Shown here piece after piece: positions 17,403 to 26,378 of a stretch of DNA of 64,000 bases (positions are counted from its first letter, which is position 1; the number at the start of each line of letters is the position of its first letter). Position numbers and translations under genes: made by a program. The notes under the pieces are model-generated. The model worked only from the letters and a program-made list of their open reading frames with translations. It searched no databases and was not told the DNA's origin. Origin of the DNA: JAEUMG01 sp046349315 (GTDB lineage: Bacteria > Pseudomonadota > Alphaproteobacteria > Rhizobiales > Aestuariivirgaceae); contig JAXMCQ010000024.1 in assembly GCA_046349315.1 (NCBI GenBank), positions 25,572-89,571 on the forward strand, in the 5' to 3' direction.

Positions 17403-18473
17403 CTACCGCAATCGCTGCCCGCTTGCCGCATCGAAGATGAACAGATGATCCTTCGACAGAGCGACGCCGATGGCGTCGCCCTGCTTGCCGCTAAAATCCT
17501 TTGGTGCCTTGACGGTCAGCTTGTCGTCTCCGGACTCAACGGTTACCAATGTGTGATCGCCGATCAGCTCTGTCGTATAGATTCTGCCCTGTATCGCGCC
17601 ATTGCCGGGAGCGACGACGCTGCAGTCCTCCGGCCTGAAACCAAGAATCATCTTGTCGCTTCGGCCGCTCACCGGTGTCTCGATGCTCGCTCCGGCAGTG
17701 TTGAACCGGTTGCCTTCCAGGGTGCCGCGGATGACGTTCATTGGCGGCGAGCCGATGAACTGCGCAACGAAGAGGTTCGCCGGATTGTTGTAGATTTCGG
17801 CTGGCGTTGCCAATTGCTGCAGAATACCCCGCTCCAGAATCGCGACGCGATGGGCAAGCGTCATGGCCTCGATCTGGTCATGCGTCACGTAGATCGTGGT
17901 GATCCCGAGCGTCTGCTGCATGTGTTTGAGTTCGGCGCGCATATGGCCGCGCAATTTGGCGTCAAGATTGGACAGGGGCTCGTCCATCAAAAACACCGAT
18001 GGCCTGCGAATGATCGCGCGCGCCAGCGCTACGCGCTGCCGTTGACCGCCGGATAGTTCGCGCGGATAGCGATGCAGCAGCTCCTCTAGCTGCACCTGGG
18101 TCGCGACCTCGCGGACCTGGGCGGTCGCTTCGGCCAATGGAACTTTGCGCACTTTGAGCGGAAAGCCGATATTCTCCGCGACGGTCTTGTGCGGGTAGAG
18201 CGCATAAGATTGGAATACCATCGAGATGTCGCGGTATTTGGGCAGGATGTTGGTGACGTCCTGATCGCCAATCAGCACCCTGCCACCCGACGCGGTCTCA
18301 AGGCCGGAGAGGATGCGCAAGGCAGTCGTCTTGCCGGAGCCGGAGGCGCCGAGCAGCACCAGGAATTCGCCGGGCTCGATGGCAAGATTGAGTTCTTCGA
18401 GCACGCGTATGGCGCCGAAGCTCTTCTGGATGCGATCGAAAGTAACGGGCACTTTCGTATTGATGCTTGCCAT
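17403..18473 (-). CDS. Carbohydrate ABC transporter ATP-binding protein (UgpC/MalK type)
   Basis: A 356-residue ATPase with Walker A G-A-S-G-S-G-K-T near residue 40, signature L-S-G-G-Q-R-Q-R near 136, Walker B V-F-L-M-D-E-P-L-S-N-L-D near 158 and switch histidine in V-T-H-D. A C-terminal regulatory TOBE/OB domain from about residue 240 includes the G-F-R-P-E-D motif of MalK/UgpC. Such proteins can energise several importers. The start at 18473 lies 2 nt after the stop of the upstream permease. It is the last gene of a four-gene minus-strand operon. Confidence 0.93.
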   Translation of the reverse strand: MASINTKVPVTFDRIQKSFGAIRVLEELNLAIEPGEFLVLLGASGSGKTTALRILSGLETASGGRVLIGDQDVTNILPKYRDISMVFQSYALYPHKTVAENIGFPLKVRKVPLAEATAQVREVATQVQLEELLHRYPRELSGGQRQRVALARAIIRRPSVFLMDEPLSNLDAKLRGHMRAELKHMQQTLGITTIYVTHDQIEAMTLAHRVAILERGILQQLATPAEIYNNPANLFVAQFIGSPPMNVIRGTLEGNRFNTAGASIETPVSGRSDKMILGFRPEDCSVVAPGNGAIQGRIYTTELIGDHTLVTVESGDDKLTVKAPKDFSGKQGDAIGVALSKDHLFIFDAASGQRLR

Positions 18474-18475
18474 CG

Positions 18476-19660
18476 CTAACCTTTGACCGCGCCAAGGAGC
18501 ACGCCCTTGGCAATGAAGCGCTGCAGGATGATGGCCATGATGATCACAGGGATGATCATGACCACGATGATCGCACACATCTCCCACCACAGAATACCTT
18601 TCTCGCCTGCATTCTTGGCGGCGATCATGATCGGCATCGTCTGGGCTTTCGCAGTCGATAGGAAGACGGCGAAGAGATATTCGTTCCAGTTGAGTATCAG
18701 GACAAGCAATGTCGTTGCCGCAAGACCTGGTCGCGTGAGCGGCAGCACGATGTCGCGGAAGATGGCAAAACGCGTTGCACCGTCGAGCTGGGCTGATTCC
18801 TCGAGTTCAATCGGAAGCCCGGCAAAGAAATCGTGCATCAGCCACACGACGATGGGCAGGTTGGCGACGGAGTAGACAAGGATCAGCGCCAGATGCGTGT
18901 CGATGAGGCCCACAGCCTGAAACATCATATAGACCGGAATGACGACGACTACCGGCGGCAGGATGCGTTGGGAGATGATCCAGAACAGGATGTCGCCGTT
19001 GCCGAGCCTGCCTTTGAAGTGCTTGCCGATCGTCCGCGCCAAGAGGAAAAACAGCGCGAGCGCGATTGCTGCGGTGAAGAACCAGTGAACGCCGACATAG
19101 GCGGTCGCAACGACCGCCATAAGCGCCAACACCACAAATAGGACGATGCTGCCGAACTTTGGCTTGTACTGGATGCGGGCGAGTGCATAGGCAGCCATGC
19201 TGCCGGCGATCATGCACAACGCGGTGGCGGCGATGCTGATCACGAAGGAATTGGTGTAGGCGAGGAACACCTTGCAGATCTGCGGCTCCATTGGCTGAAG
19301 CGTGACGAACGGCGATAGAAGGAAGGCGATCGAATTGTAGGCCATGAGCACGAATTGCCGCCCCACGGCATAGGCATCGCAAAATGGCTCGTAGGTGAAC
19401 TGGGCGCGCCAGGCATCGAGAGTCGGCTGAAAATCCACGAAGGGAATATAGAAGGGGCCTTGATTCACCGCCTGGGCCGACTTGAAGGACGTGATGACGA
19501 CCCAATAAAGCGGGAAGAGAACGAAGGCCGACCAAAAGAGCAGCAAGGCATAGGCAACAATCTTTGCCGCCGATGACATCTGGCCGATGCCAGGCGGCTC
19601 GAACAGGCGCTGCATGAGCGAGCGATCGGCCTTATCGAATTTGTATCTCGCCTCGCTCAT
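18476..19660 (-). CDS. Carbohydrate ABC transporter permease (MalG/UgpE type, enlarged)
   Basis: A 394-residue permease from ATG 19660, which has GGAAGG directly upstream and overlaps the previous stop in ATGA. The cytoplasmic coupling motif is E-E-S-A-Q-L-D-G-A-T-R-F-A-I-F-R-D-I-V-L-P near residue 295. Family members are usually about 280 residues. Here extra hydrophobic segments (A-L-M-A-V-V-A-T-A-Y-V-G and F-T-A-A-I-A-L-A-L-F-F-L-L) are inserted in the first half, near residues 185-225, between the first helices and the coupling region. The partner permease is enlarged in a similar way. Confidence 0.9.
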   Translation of the reverse strand: MSEARYKFDKADRSLMQRLFEPPGIGQMSSAAKIVAYALLLFWSAFVLFPLYWVVITSFKSAQAVNQGPFYIPFVDFQPTLDAWRAQFTYEPFCDAYAVGRQFVLMAYNSIAFLLSPFVTLQPMEPQICKVFLAYTNSFVISIAATALCMIAGSMAAYALARIQYKPKFGSIVLFVVLALMAVVATAYVGVHWFFTAAIALALFFLLARTIGKHFKGRLGNGDILFWIISQRILPPVVVVIPVYMMFQAVGLIDTHLALILVYSVANLPIVVWLMHDFFAGLPIELEESAQLDGATRFAIFRDIVLPLTRPGLAATTLLVLILNWNEYLFAVFLSTAKAQTMPIMIAAKNAGEKGILWWEMCAIIVVMIIPVIIMAIILQRFIAKGVLLGAVKG

Positions 19661-20811
19661 CTCACCTTCCGCAATTGTCCGAGCACGACATAGTTGAAGA
19701 AGGATGCGCAAATGACCACGGTCAGGATCAGAAGCAGATAGGCGATGGCGGCGGATTGCCCGTAGTCATTGGCACGCCAGACATAGAAGGCGTGCAGCGA
19801 CATCGATTCGGTCGCAATGCCAGGGCCGCCGCCGGTCATGATGTTGGGCAGGTCGACAATTTTGAACGCCTCGATCATGCGGATGAGAATGACGGTAACC
19901 GCTACAGGGACGATCTGGGGCCAGGTGATCTCCCGGAAGATCTGAACGCTCGATGCGCCGTCGACTTGTGCTGCTTCGACATGATCTCTTGGCACGGCTT
20001 CAAGCGCCGCCAGCATGCAAATGAAAATGAATGGAATCCACTGCCAGGAGTCGCCAAGTACGACGAACCAGCGTGCCGCCCAGATGTCGGCAGACCATGC
20101 CCAGTCGCGCAGGCCGATGAAATCCCAGAACGGCTGGAACGGCCCTTTGGTGATGTCGAGGATCATCTTGAACGCGTAGCCGACACCGAGCGGCGTGATC
20201 ATCAGCGGGATGAAGAACAACACGCGGAACACGCTCTTGCCGGCGATTGGTTGTGAACACAGGAAGGCAAGCCCGGTCCCGATAACGAATTGCAGGATGC
20301 ATCCAACAACGACATAAAACATCGTGGTGAGCAGCGTTCCCCAATAATTGCCAGAGAGCAGCGTGGCACCGAGAAGGAACGCCAAGCCAGTGACAACAGA
20401 AGCGCTGATGAGGCGACCGACCATGCCAATCCAGCTTGTCCGACTGAGCGAGCGATACAGCCACCAGATCGCCATGCCGGCGACGATAAGGCTGAACAGC
20501 CAGCCAAGCACGCTCAATCCGGTGATCTTGCCGAGGAAATGGGCCTGCTCGGTTCCCGTGAATTGCTTCACGAAGTTCTGAAGCCAGACAAAGCGGAAAC
20601 TCAGACCATTGGGTGTGAACTTCACGCGGCTCAGCGCGAAGACGATCGAATAAGAGGTCGGAAAAATTGCGAAAACGAGAATGAGCACGACCGCGGGTGC
20701 GATGAAATAGGTGCGTGAGTGGCGGTCGAACCACTCTCCCCAGCTTTCACCCCCGTAAAACCCAGCCGGGGAAATCCCCGGCTGGCCGTTAATGTCGCTA
20801 GCGGTCGACAT
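19657..20811 (-). CDS. Carbohydrate ABC transporter permease (MalF/UgpA type, enlarged)
   Basis: A 384-residue inner-membrane permease. The N-terminal membrane helix F-I-A-P-A-V-V-L-I-L-V-F-A is preceded by a cytoplasmic tail of about 35 residues. The coupling loop contains E-A-A-Q-V-D-G-A-S-S-V-Q-I-F-R-E-I-T-W-P near residue 285. Two additional hydrophobic segments at about residues 100-155 are absent from standard UgpA-like permeases of roughly 300 residues. It starts 11 bp after the SBP stop, and its stop overlaps the start of the partner permease. Confidence 0.9.
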   Translation of the reverse strand: MSTASDINGQPGISPAGFYGGESWGEWFDRHSRTYFIAPAVVLILVFAIFPTSYSIVFALSRVKFTPNGLSFRFVWLQNFVKQFTGTEQAHFLGKITGLSVLGWLFSLIVAGMAIWWLYRSLSRTSWIGMVGRLISASVVTGLAFLLGATLLSGNYWGTLLTTMFYVVVGCILQFVIGTGLAFLCSQPIAGKSVFRVLFFIPLMITPLGVGYAFKMILDITKGPFQPFWDFIGLRDWAWSADIWAARWFVVLGDSWQWIPFIFICMLAALEAVPRDHVEAAQVDGASSVQIFREITWPQIVPVAVTVILIRMIEAFKIVDLPNIMTGGGPGIATESMSLHAFYVWRANDYGQSAAIAYLLLILTVVICASFFNYVVLGQLRKVR

Positions 20812-20822
20812 CGCTCCGCTGG

Positions 20823-22304
20823 TCAGTTCCCGGTGCCGAGCGCCAAGCCTTGTGCCTTGATCTGGCTGTCACGGCCGAAGTCTTCGGTGATCTCTTCCCA
20901 TCCGGATTCGATGTTGGCGAGAGCCTCATCGACGGTGATCTCGCCGGCGAGATAGCGGGCGAGTTCGCGATCAAGCACGACGCCGGAATAGGACTGGGCG
21001 CCAGGAATCTTGAAGTCCGAAGCCATGTTCGGGTTGTTCAAGGCTCCATTGATCGCACCAAGATAATTCTCGGCCAGCTCTTTCGAGAAGCCCGCCTTTT
21101 CCCACGGCCCGGTGTCCTTGAGCTGCGAGAGCCGGTAGGGATTGTAGCCGGTCCAGCCGAGCGTCACGTCGGTGTTCGATTGCGCGGCCTGGTTCATGTA
21201 GGAGAGGAAATCATAGGCCGCCTGCTTCTTCTTGGGATCGGCCTTGGCGTTGATAGCGCCGGCCCAACCGCCGAAGGCGGCGAACGGAGCGTAGTTGATG
21301 CCGTCGATCGCGTAGGGGGCGTTGTCCTTGGTCACCGGCACGAGCTTGCCGGTCTCTCGATCAAGCACTTCCTTTGAGCCGACGGCGGCAAGCGCAAACA
21401 GCTTGCCGTTGATTGCCTTCGCATCCGCCTCGATCTGCAATGGGCCCGGATCGCCCCAGTCGATGACCAATGCGCAGCGGCCGGCCTTGAAGAGGGCGCG
21501 AATATCGCCGATGTCCATGTTGAGCTCTTCCGGCGGGCCGTATTTGCCGGTTTCCTTGTAGAGTTCGAAGGCCTTTTTCCAAGCTTCGTTGTTGACGATG
21601 GGCTTCATCGTCGCATTGTCAAAGTGGAAACCCTGGGCGGTACCCTTTGTCTGAACGAACGGTGCGGCGACTGTCTGGATGGCGAAGTAGGACTGGGCAT
21701 TGCGCTTCTTGAAGGCGCAGGAGCCGTAGTCGGGAACGCCGTCGCCATTCATGTCCTTGCCATTCAGCTTGGACGCCACGTCGACATATTCTTCCCATGT
21801 CTTTGGCGGTTCAAGGCCCGCGTCCTTGAGAACGTCTGTGCGGTAGTAGACCATCTGGAAGTCGCCATCGACCATGAGCATCATGGTCTTTCCGCCGATC
21901 TTCTGGCCGAATTCGCGGAAATAGGGCGCGATATCGTTGATGTCGAGCTTTGCATCCTTGGCGACATAGGGGTCGAGATCTTCGAGAAGGCCGGCGGCCG
22001 CCAGTTCGACGCCCCAGCCGGCGGCGAATACGCCCATGTCGATCGAGTTTGTGCCGGTGGTCCAGTCGGTCTGGATCTTCTGGAAGATTTCGGCAAACGG
22101 CACTTCGTTGACGACGATCTTGGCGCCGGTTGCAGCTTCGAATTCCTTGCCCCGCTCGACCAGGCGCCCGGCGATCACTGGACCAGGCCTGGTCAGAATA
22201 TTGATGGTCACGCCGTCATATTCGCCAGCCCCTGCCGGAGCCGCGAGGCCCGCCATCGCGACGCCAGCCGCCAGGGCGCAAGCCATCATCTTGAGAAACG
22301 TCAT
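20823..22304 (-). CDS. Carbohydrate ABC transporter extracellular solute-binding protein
   Basis: A 493-residue type 1 extracellular solute-binding protein (MalE/UgpB-like superfamily). The start at 22304 is fixed by GGAGGAAG seven or so bases upstream. A signal peptide ends at A-P-A-G-A-G-E. Features of the fold seen are the F-E-A-A-T-G-A-K-I-V strand, D-V-L-K-D-A-G-L-E-P-P-K-T-W-E-E and the W-A-G-A-I-N-A segment. It is longer than MalE (about 400 residues). It is the first gene of the operon SBP-permease-permease-ATPase. The ligand is probably a sugar, oligosaccharide or polyol derivative, but I cannot name it. Confidence 0.9.
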   Translation of the reverse strand: MTFLKMMACALAAGVAMAGLAAPAGAGEYDGVTINILTRPGPVIAGRLVERGKEFEAATGAKIVVNEVPFAEIFQKIQTDWTTGTNSIDMGVFAAGWGVELAAAGLLEDLDPYVAKDAKLDINDIAPYFREFGQKIGGKTMMLMVDGDFQMVYYRTDVLKDAGLEPPKTWEEYVDVASKLNGKDMNGDGVPDYGSCAFKKRNAQSYFAIQTVAAPFVQTKGTAQGFHFDNATMKPIVNNEAWKKAFELYKETGKYGPPEELNMDIGDIRALFKAGRCALVIDWGDPGPLQIEADAKAINGKLFALAAVGSKEVLDRETGKLVPVTKDNAPYAIDGINYAPFAAFGGWAGAINAKADPKKKQAAYDFLSYMNQAAQSNTDVTLGWTGYNPYRLSQLKDTGPWEKAGFSKELAENYLGAINGALNNPNMASDFKIPGAQSYSGVVLDRELARYLAGEITVDEALANIESGWEEITEDFGRDSQIKAQGLALGTGN

Positions 22305-22573
22305 GTTTTCTTCCTCCCATTCCTGCAGCCGCATGCCTAACTAACATGTCAGCTGGCCCAGTATACCCATAGATCATAGCTAGGCTACAGAAATTGCAGG
22401 GCTTGTTGACTGTAGGTTCCAATATTTCGGGAGGACGTTCCGTGGGTAAGCGGTTTTCAACAGCGCTGGGACGGCGCTCCGCGCGTGCAGGTCCGAAAGA
22501 GTAGACTTGGCTGGCGGCCTTTGCTAATGAGCCCGCCGCCGGCCCGGTTGCGGGCGGCACGTCCTTGTCGGAC

Positions 22574-22649
<76 letters not shown>

Positions 22650-22678
22650 ATGAATCTGCAAAAAATCTGCTTGATCGG

Positions 22679-23224
22679 CTAATTGCCCAGCGCTTGCTTG
22701 GCGAGGCTAAGTTCCGTAGCGGTGAGGGCGATGAGATTTTCCGCATTCTCCGGCGTCACGGGGATGGCGCCGGCATGGGTTGCGGAGATGATGAGCCTGC
22801 CGTCGAGCGCCCCCAGTCCGAAATGCTTCTCGTCGCCCACCTGCGAGGTGCCGGCGAAGGCCGCCTGGCCCAGGCTTGGCACATCTGATGGCTTGAAGCC
22901 TGGCGCGTCCTTGCTGCCCTCGACCGCGGTGTTGAAGGCGGCGGTCGCTTCATCGGCGCTGCCATATTGATCGACTGAAAGCGTCACCTTTTTCGTTCCA
23001 TCGGCGCTGGTGAAGACCACCGAGAGCGAAGCGGCGGGTGAGCCGATCTGGGTTTCGTTCAGTCCAGTGCCGGCTTCAGTTGTCACATCCGGGAAGTATT
23101 TGGTCACCTCGCTCAAAGGAACGACCGTGTCGCGCGGGAGCAAGGCCGTGGCCGCCACGGCGACCAGCGAAAGAAGCGCAATTGCGGCGAGTGAAAATCC
23201 GATGGTCCAAAGTCTACGAGCCAT
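22679..23224 (-). CDS. Hypothetical exported or membrane-anchored protein
   Basis: A 181-residue protein that I do not recognise. An N-terminal hydrophobic stretch (about residues 8-29) follows two arginines and could be a signal peptide or anchor. The remaining 150 residues are hydrophilic with alternating strand-like segments (A-S-L-S-V-V-F-T-S-A-D-G-T-K-K-V-T-L-S-V) and alanine-rich helices. No cysteines or catalytic motifs are evident. It ends 29 bp after the tRNA on the opposite strand. Codon use looks like that of its neighbours. Confidence 0.7.
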   Translation of the reverse strand: MARRLWTIGFSLAAIALLSLVAVAATALLPRDTVVPLSEVTKYFPDVTTEAGTGLNETQIGSPAASLSVVFTSADGTKKVTLSVDQYGSADEATAAFNTAVEGSKDAPGFKPSDVPSLGQAAFAGTSQVGDEKHFGLGALDGRLIISATHAGAIPVTPENAENLIALTATELSLAKQALGN

Positions 23225-23402
23225 TTCAAATTTCCCGGCGTCACCAAATTTGGCGAAGTGGGTAGCATACCGTATCTCGCGACGGCGAGGACAAGTCCCA
23301 CGAGCCCTCCGGCCGGCTCAGGGAATGAATGCCAACCGTGCAGCATAGTGACATAATGCCACCGTAAATTGAGCAGAGCGTGGCGGTCTGGCAGGGGTTC
23401 GG

Positions 23403-24965
23403 ATGGCCGATATCGTCCTCATAAGCCCGAAATTCGAGGTCTCGTTCTGGGGCTTCGAATATGCGCTGCCATTGCTCGGCAAGCGCGCCAATATGCCGGT
23501 CGCGGCATTGCCCTTGCTCGCCGCACTTACGCCTTCGAAGCATCGCGTCACGCTGATCGATGAGAATGTCGAAGCGATCGATTTCGATCGCTGCGCCAAG
23601 GCCGACATTGTCGGCCTTACCGGCATGATCGTGCAGCGCAAACGCATGCGGGAAATCCTCACCGAACTCAAGCGGCGCAAAGCCTATGTGGTGGTCGGCG
23701 GGCCGTGGATCTCGGTGCGCGAAGATTATTTCGCCGACTTGGCCGACGCCATATTCATCGGCGAGGCGGAGGAGACATGGCCGCAATTCCTCAACGACTG
23801 GGAGGAGGGGCACGTCAAACCCCGCTATGAGCAGGCCGAGCGCACGGACTTAAGCCGCATCCCGGCGCCGCGCCTCGATCTCCTCAGGATGAAGAATTAC
23901 GCCTTCGGCTCGGTGCAGTTCACGCGCGGCTGCCCCTTCACGTGTGAGTTCTGCGACATCATCGTGATCTTCGGCAGGAAGCCGCGGCTCAAGACTCCGG
24001 CGCAGGTCACCACGGAACTCGATGGGCTCGTCGCGCAGAACATGTCGCTCGTCTTCATCGTCGACGACAATCTCATCGGCAACAAGAAGGCGATCAAGGA
24101 ACTGCTGCATGCCGTCATCGCCTGGCAGAAGGAGCGCGGCTATCCGATCATGTTCACGACGGAAGCCTCGATGGACCTTGCCGATGACGATGAGTTGATG
24201 GAGTTGATGGTGGCCGCCAATATCGCTGCCGTGTTCGTCGGCGTCGAAAGCCCCAATGAGGAGGCTTTGAAAGAGACAAAGAAGCTCCAGAACCTGCGGC
24301 GCGGCGGGACGATGATCGAGAAGATCAAGCGCATCCAAGCCGCCGGCATGGAAGTGTGGGCGGGAATGATCCTCGGCTTCGACAATGACGATGAGAGCAT
24401 CTTCGACGCGCAGGCGCGCTTCATCGCCGAAGCGCGGATTTCAACTGCAATGATCGGCATGCTATCGGCCATTCCGCGCACGCCCTTGTTCGACAGGCTA
24501 GAGAAGGCGGGCCGGCTCGATCTTGCGGACGAGCCCGAATACGGCACGAATGTCCTGCCCGTGAAGATGAGCCGCGAGATGCTGTCGCGCGGTTTCATCG
24601 CGTTGATGAGCGAGCTTTACGACTCGCGCGCCTATTTTGACCGCGTCGACGATCTCTATGGCAAAGGCCGCATCGTCATCGACAAGGGCTGGCGCGGTTA
24701 TGCGGCGTCTCATCCCGTCGCTCGGCGCCGTCACGAGGCGCGATTATGGCTCGAGGCCTTCGGCCTGATGGCGCGGCTTGCAACGAAGATTCCAGATGCG
24801 GAGTTGCGCAGGATCTATCTCAAGCGCTTCTGGGCCTTCGTGCGATCACGGCCCGAGCCCGCTGTGGCGCGCGTATATGCGCTCAAATGCGCAGTGCACT
24901 GGCACATGCACCAGTTCGTGCGCATTCTCGCAACGCGGGACCGGCCGCCGATCAACACCTATTGA
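23403..24965 (+). CDS. B12-binding-domain radical SAM protein (DUF4070 type)
   Basis: A 520-residue class B-like radical SAM enzyme. The N-terminal 140 residues resemble a cobalamin-binding Rossmann domain (D-E-N-V-E-A-I-D, G-L-T-G-M-I-V-Q-R, V-V-V-G-G-P). The radical SAM core has the iron-sulfur cysteines C177, C181 and C184 in C-P-F-T-C-E-F-C. A C-terminal extension of about 150 residues matches the DUF4070 pattern found in the hopanoid methylase HpnP and relatives. Such enzymes usually methylate an unreactive carbon. The opening resembles HpnP as I remember it, but no hopanoid genes are nearby. A membrane methyltransferase-like gene follows 135 bp downstream on the same strand. Confidence 0.88.
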   Translation: MADIVLISPKFEVSFWGFEYALPLLGKRANMPVAALPLLAALTPSKHRVTLIDENVEAIDFDRCAKADIVGLTGMIVQRKRMREILTELKRRKAYVVVGGPWISVREDYFADLADAIFIGEAEETWPQFLNDWEEGHVKPRYEQAERTDLSRIPAPRLDLLRMKNYAFGSVQFTRGCPFTCEFCDIIVIFGRKPRLKTPAQVTTELDGLVAQNMSLVFIVDDNLIGNKKAIKELLHAVIAWQKERGYPIMFTTEASMDLADDDELMELMVAANIAAVFVGVESPNEEALKETKKLQNLRRGGTMIEKIKRIQAAGMEVWAGMILGFDNDDESIFDAQARFIAEARISTAMIGMLSAIPRTPLFDRLEKAGRLDLADEPEYGTNVLPVKMSREMLSRGFIALMSELYDSRAYFDRVDDLYGKGRIVIDKGWRGYAASHPVARRRHEARLWLEAFGLMARLATKIPDAELRRIYLKRFWAFVRSRPEPAVARVYALKCAVHWHMHQFVRILATRDRPPINTY

Positions 24966-25100
24966 GATTTGAATACCGCCACCGCGCTGCCAGTTTGGCT
25001 TGCGGACTGTAGGAATGCCTGCCTGATTGGTTGCGGCTCAGGGTCAAGTTCGGTAGCTTCGTTCAGGCTCTTCTAGAGGGCCAAGTGCTGTGGGGGTTTT

Positions 25101-26378
25101 GTGGAAATCGGTCTGCGTCGTGCGCAAAATGTCAGCGATTCTGCGACGTCGAAGGGCCGCCCGGTATCCGCCAGCGGTGTTTTAACCGGTGCGGCCGGTG
25201 TCATCGCGGCCCTGGCGAGCGCCGCCATTTTCCGAGACTGGTCCGCCGACTCGATAACCAAGGTCCTGACGGTTCTTGGCTGCGCAGCAGCAGGCATGAT
25301 TGCGGTCGATGTTCTCATCTATAGGGTTCAGGACAACACGACGACCGGGCTGTCGCGCGCCCCGCTCAGGCCACTCGACCTGCCGCGCGTCGCCCGGAAG
25401 TTCCTTGGGCTCTGGCTGACCATCGGGGTCATCGCCGCGCTCTATTTCTTGATCCCCGAATATCACAACGACTTCTATGAGCCCTTCACCGCCGCCGCCT
25501 TCCGATTGCTCCCAGCACTCCTGGTAGCGTCGCCGTTTTACATTGCCTATGTGGACTGCCGGCAGCGTGAACCGGTCGATGCCTATGCGCAAGTTGCGAT
25601 GCTCATCGGCGGCAATCGTCCGGAAGACTGGGGCGCGCTCAAGACCCATGTTCTCGGCTGGCTGGTGAAGGCGTTCTTCCTGCCCTTGATGTTCGTCTAT
25701 GTGCACAATGACATGGGCGCGCTCTGGAACGCATCCATTCCGGCCCCCACGGATTTCGAGCATTTCTTCAGTTGGCTCATCGACCTCTTCTATTTGGTGG
25801 ATGTGCTGATCGCGACGGTCACATACGCGATCACCTTGCGTCTCATCGACAATCACATCCGCAGCGTGGAGCCGACGCTTGGCGGCTGGATCATTTGTGT
25901 GATCTGCTATCGCCCGCTGACGGACGTTCAGGCACCCTACATTCAATATGAGCAGGACAATCTCTATTGGGGTGCGGTCTTCGCACCCTATCCCTGGCTC
26001 TATGTGATCTGGGGCAGCATGATCCTTGGCCTGGTGTTTATCTATGCCTGGTCGACGGCGTCTTTCGGCCTCAGATTCTCGAATCTCACGAACCGCGGCA
26101 TCATCACCGACGGTCCCTATCGCTGGCTGAAGCATCCGGCCTATGTCAGCAAGAATCTCTCCTGGTGGATGATCTCGGTTCCTTTCATTGCCGGTGCGGG
26201 CTGGGTAACGGCGGTTGTGTCCTGCATCATGATGGCCGCGGTGAATCTCATCTATTACCTGCGTGCGAAGACCGAGGAGCGGCACCTTCGCGCCGATCCC
26301 GCCTATCGAGAATATGAAGCCTATATTGCGCGCTGTGGCCTTTGGGCACTGCTGCTCAATCGGCGGCGCGGCAGCTGA
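25101..26378 (+). CDS. Polytopic membrane protein with isoprenylcysteine-methyltransferase-like C-terminus
   Basis: A 425-residue membrane protein starting with GTG at 25101 (weak ribosome site). About eight hydrophobic segments are visible. The last 110 residues carry the ICMT/phospholipid methyltransferase signature: G-P-Y-R-W-L-K-H-P-A-Y-V-S-K-N-L (a variant of R-H-P-x-Y) and, after two helices, E-E-R-H-L-R-A-D-P-A-Y-R-E-Y. This is the SAM-binding region of ICMT-like enzymes. The first 300 residues are not typical of ICMT and I do not recognise them. Position after a radical SAM protein suggests joint modification of a lipid-like substrate (inference). Its last 23 bp overlap the convergent DapA-like gene. 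Confidence 0.75.
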   Translation: MEIGLRRAQNVSDSATSKGRPVSASGVLTGAAGVIAALASAAIFRDWSADSITKVLTVLGCAAAGMIAVDVLIYRVQDNTTTGLSRAPLRPLDLPRVARKFLGLWLTIGVIAALYFLIPEYHNDFYEPFTAAAFRLLPALLVASPFYIAYVDCRQREPVDAYAQVAMLIGGNRPEDWGALKTHVLGWLVKAFFLPLMFVYVHNDMGALWNASIPAPTDFEHFFSWLIDLFYLVDVLIATVTYAITLRLIDNHIRSVEPTLGGWIICVICYRPLTDVQAPYIQYEQDNLYWGAVFAPYPWLYVIWGSMILGLVFIYAWSTASFGLRFSNLTNRGIITDGPYRWLKHPAYVSKNLSWWMISVPFIAGAGWVTAVVSCIMMAAVNLIYYLRAKTEERHLRADPAYREYEAYIARCGLWALLLNRRRGS

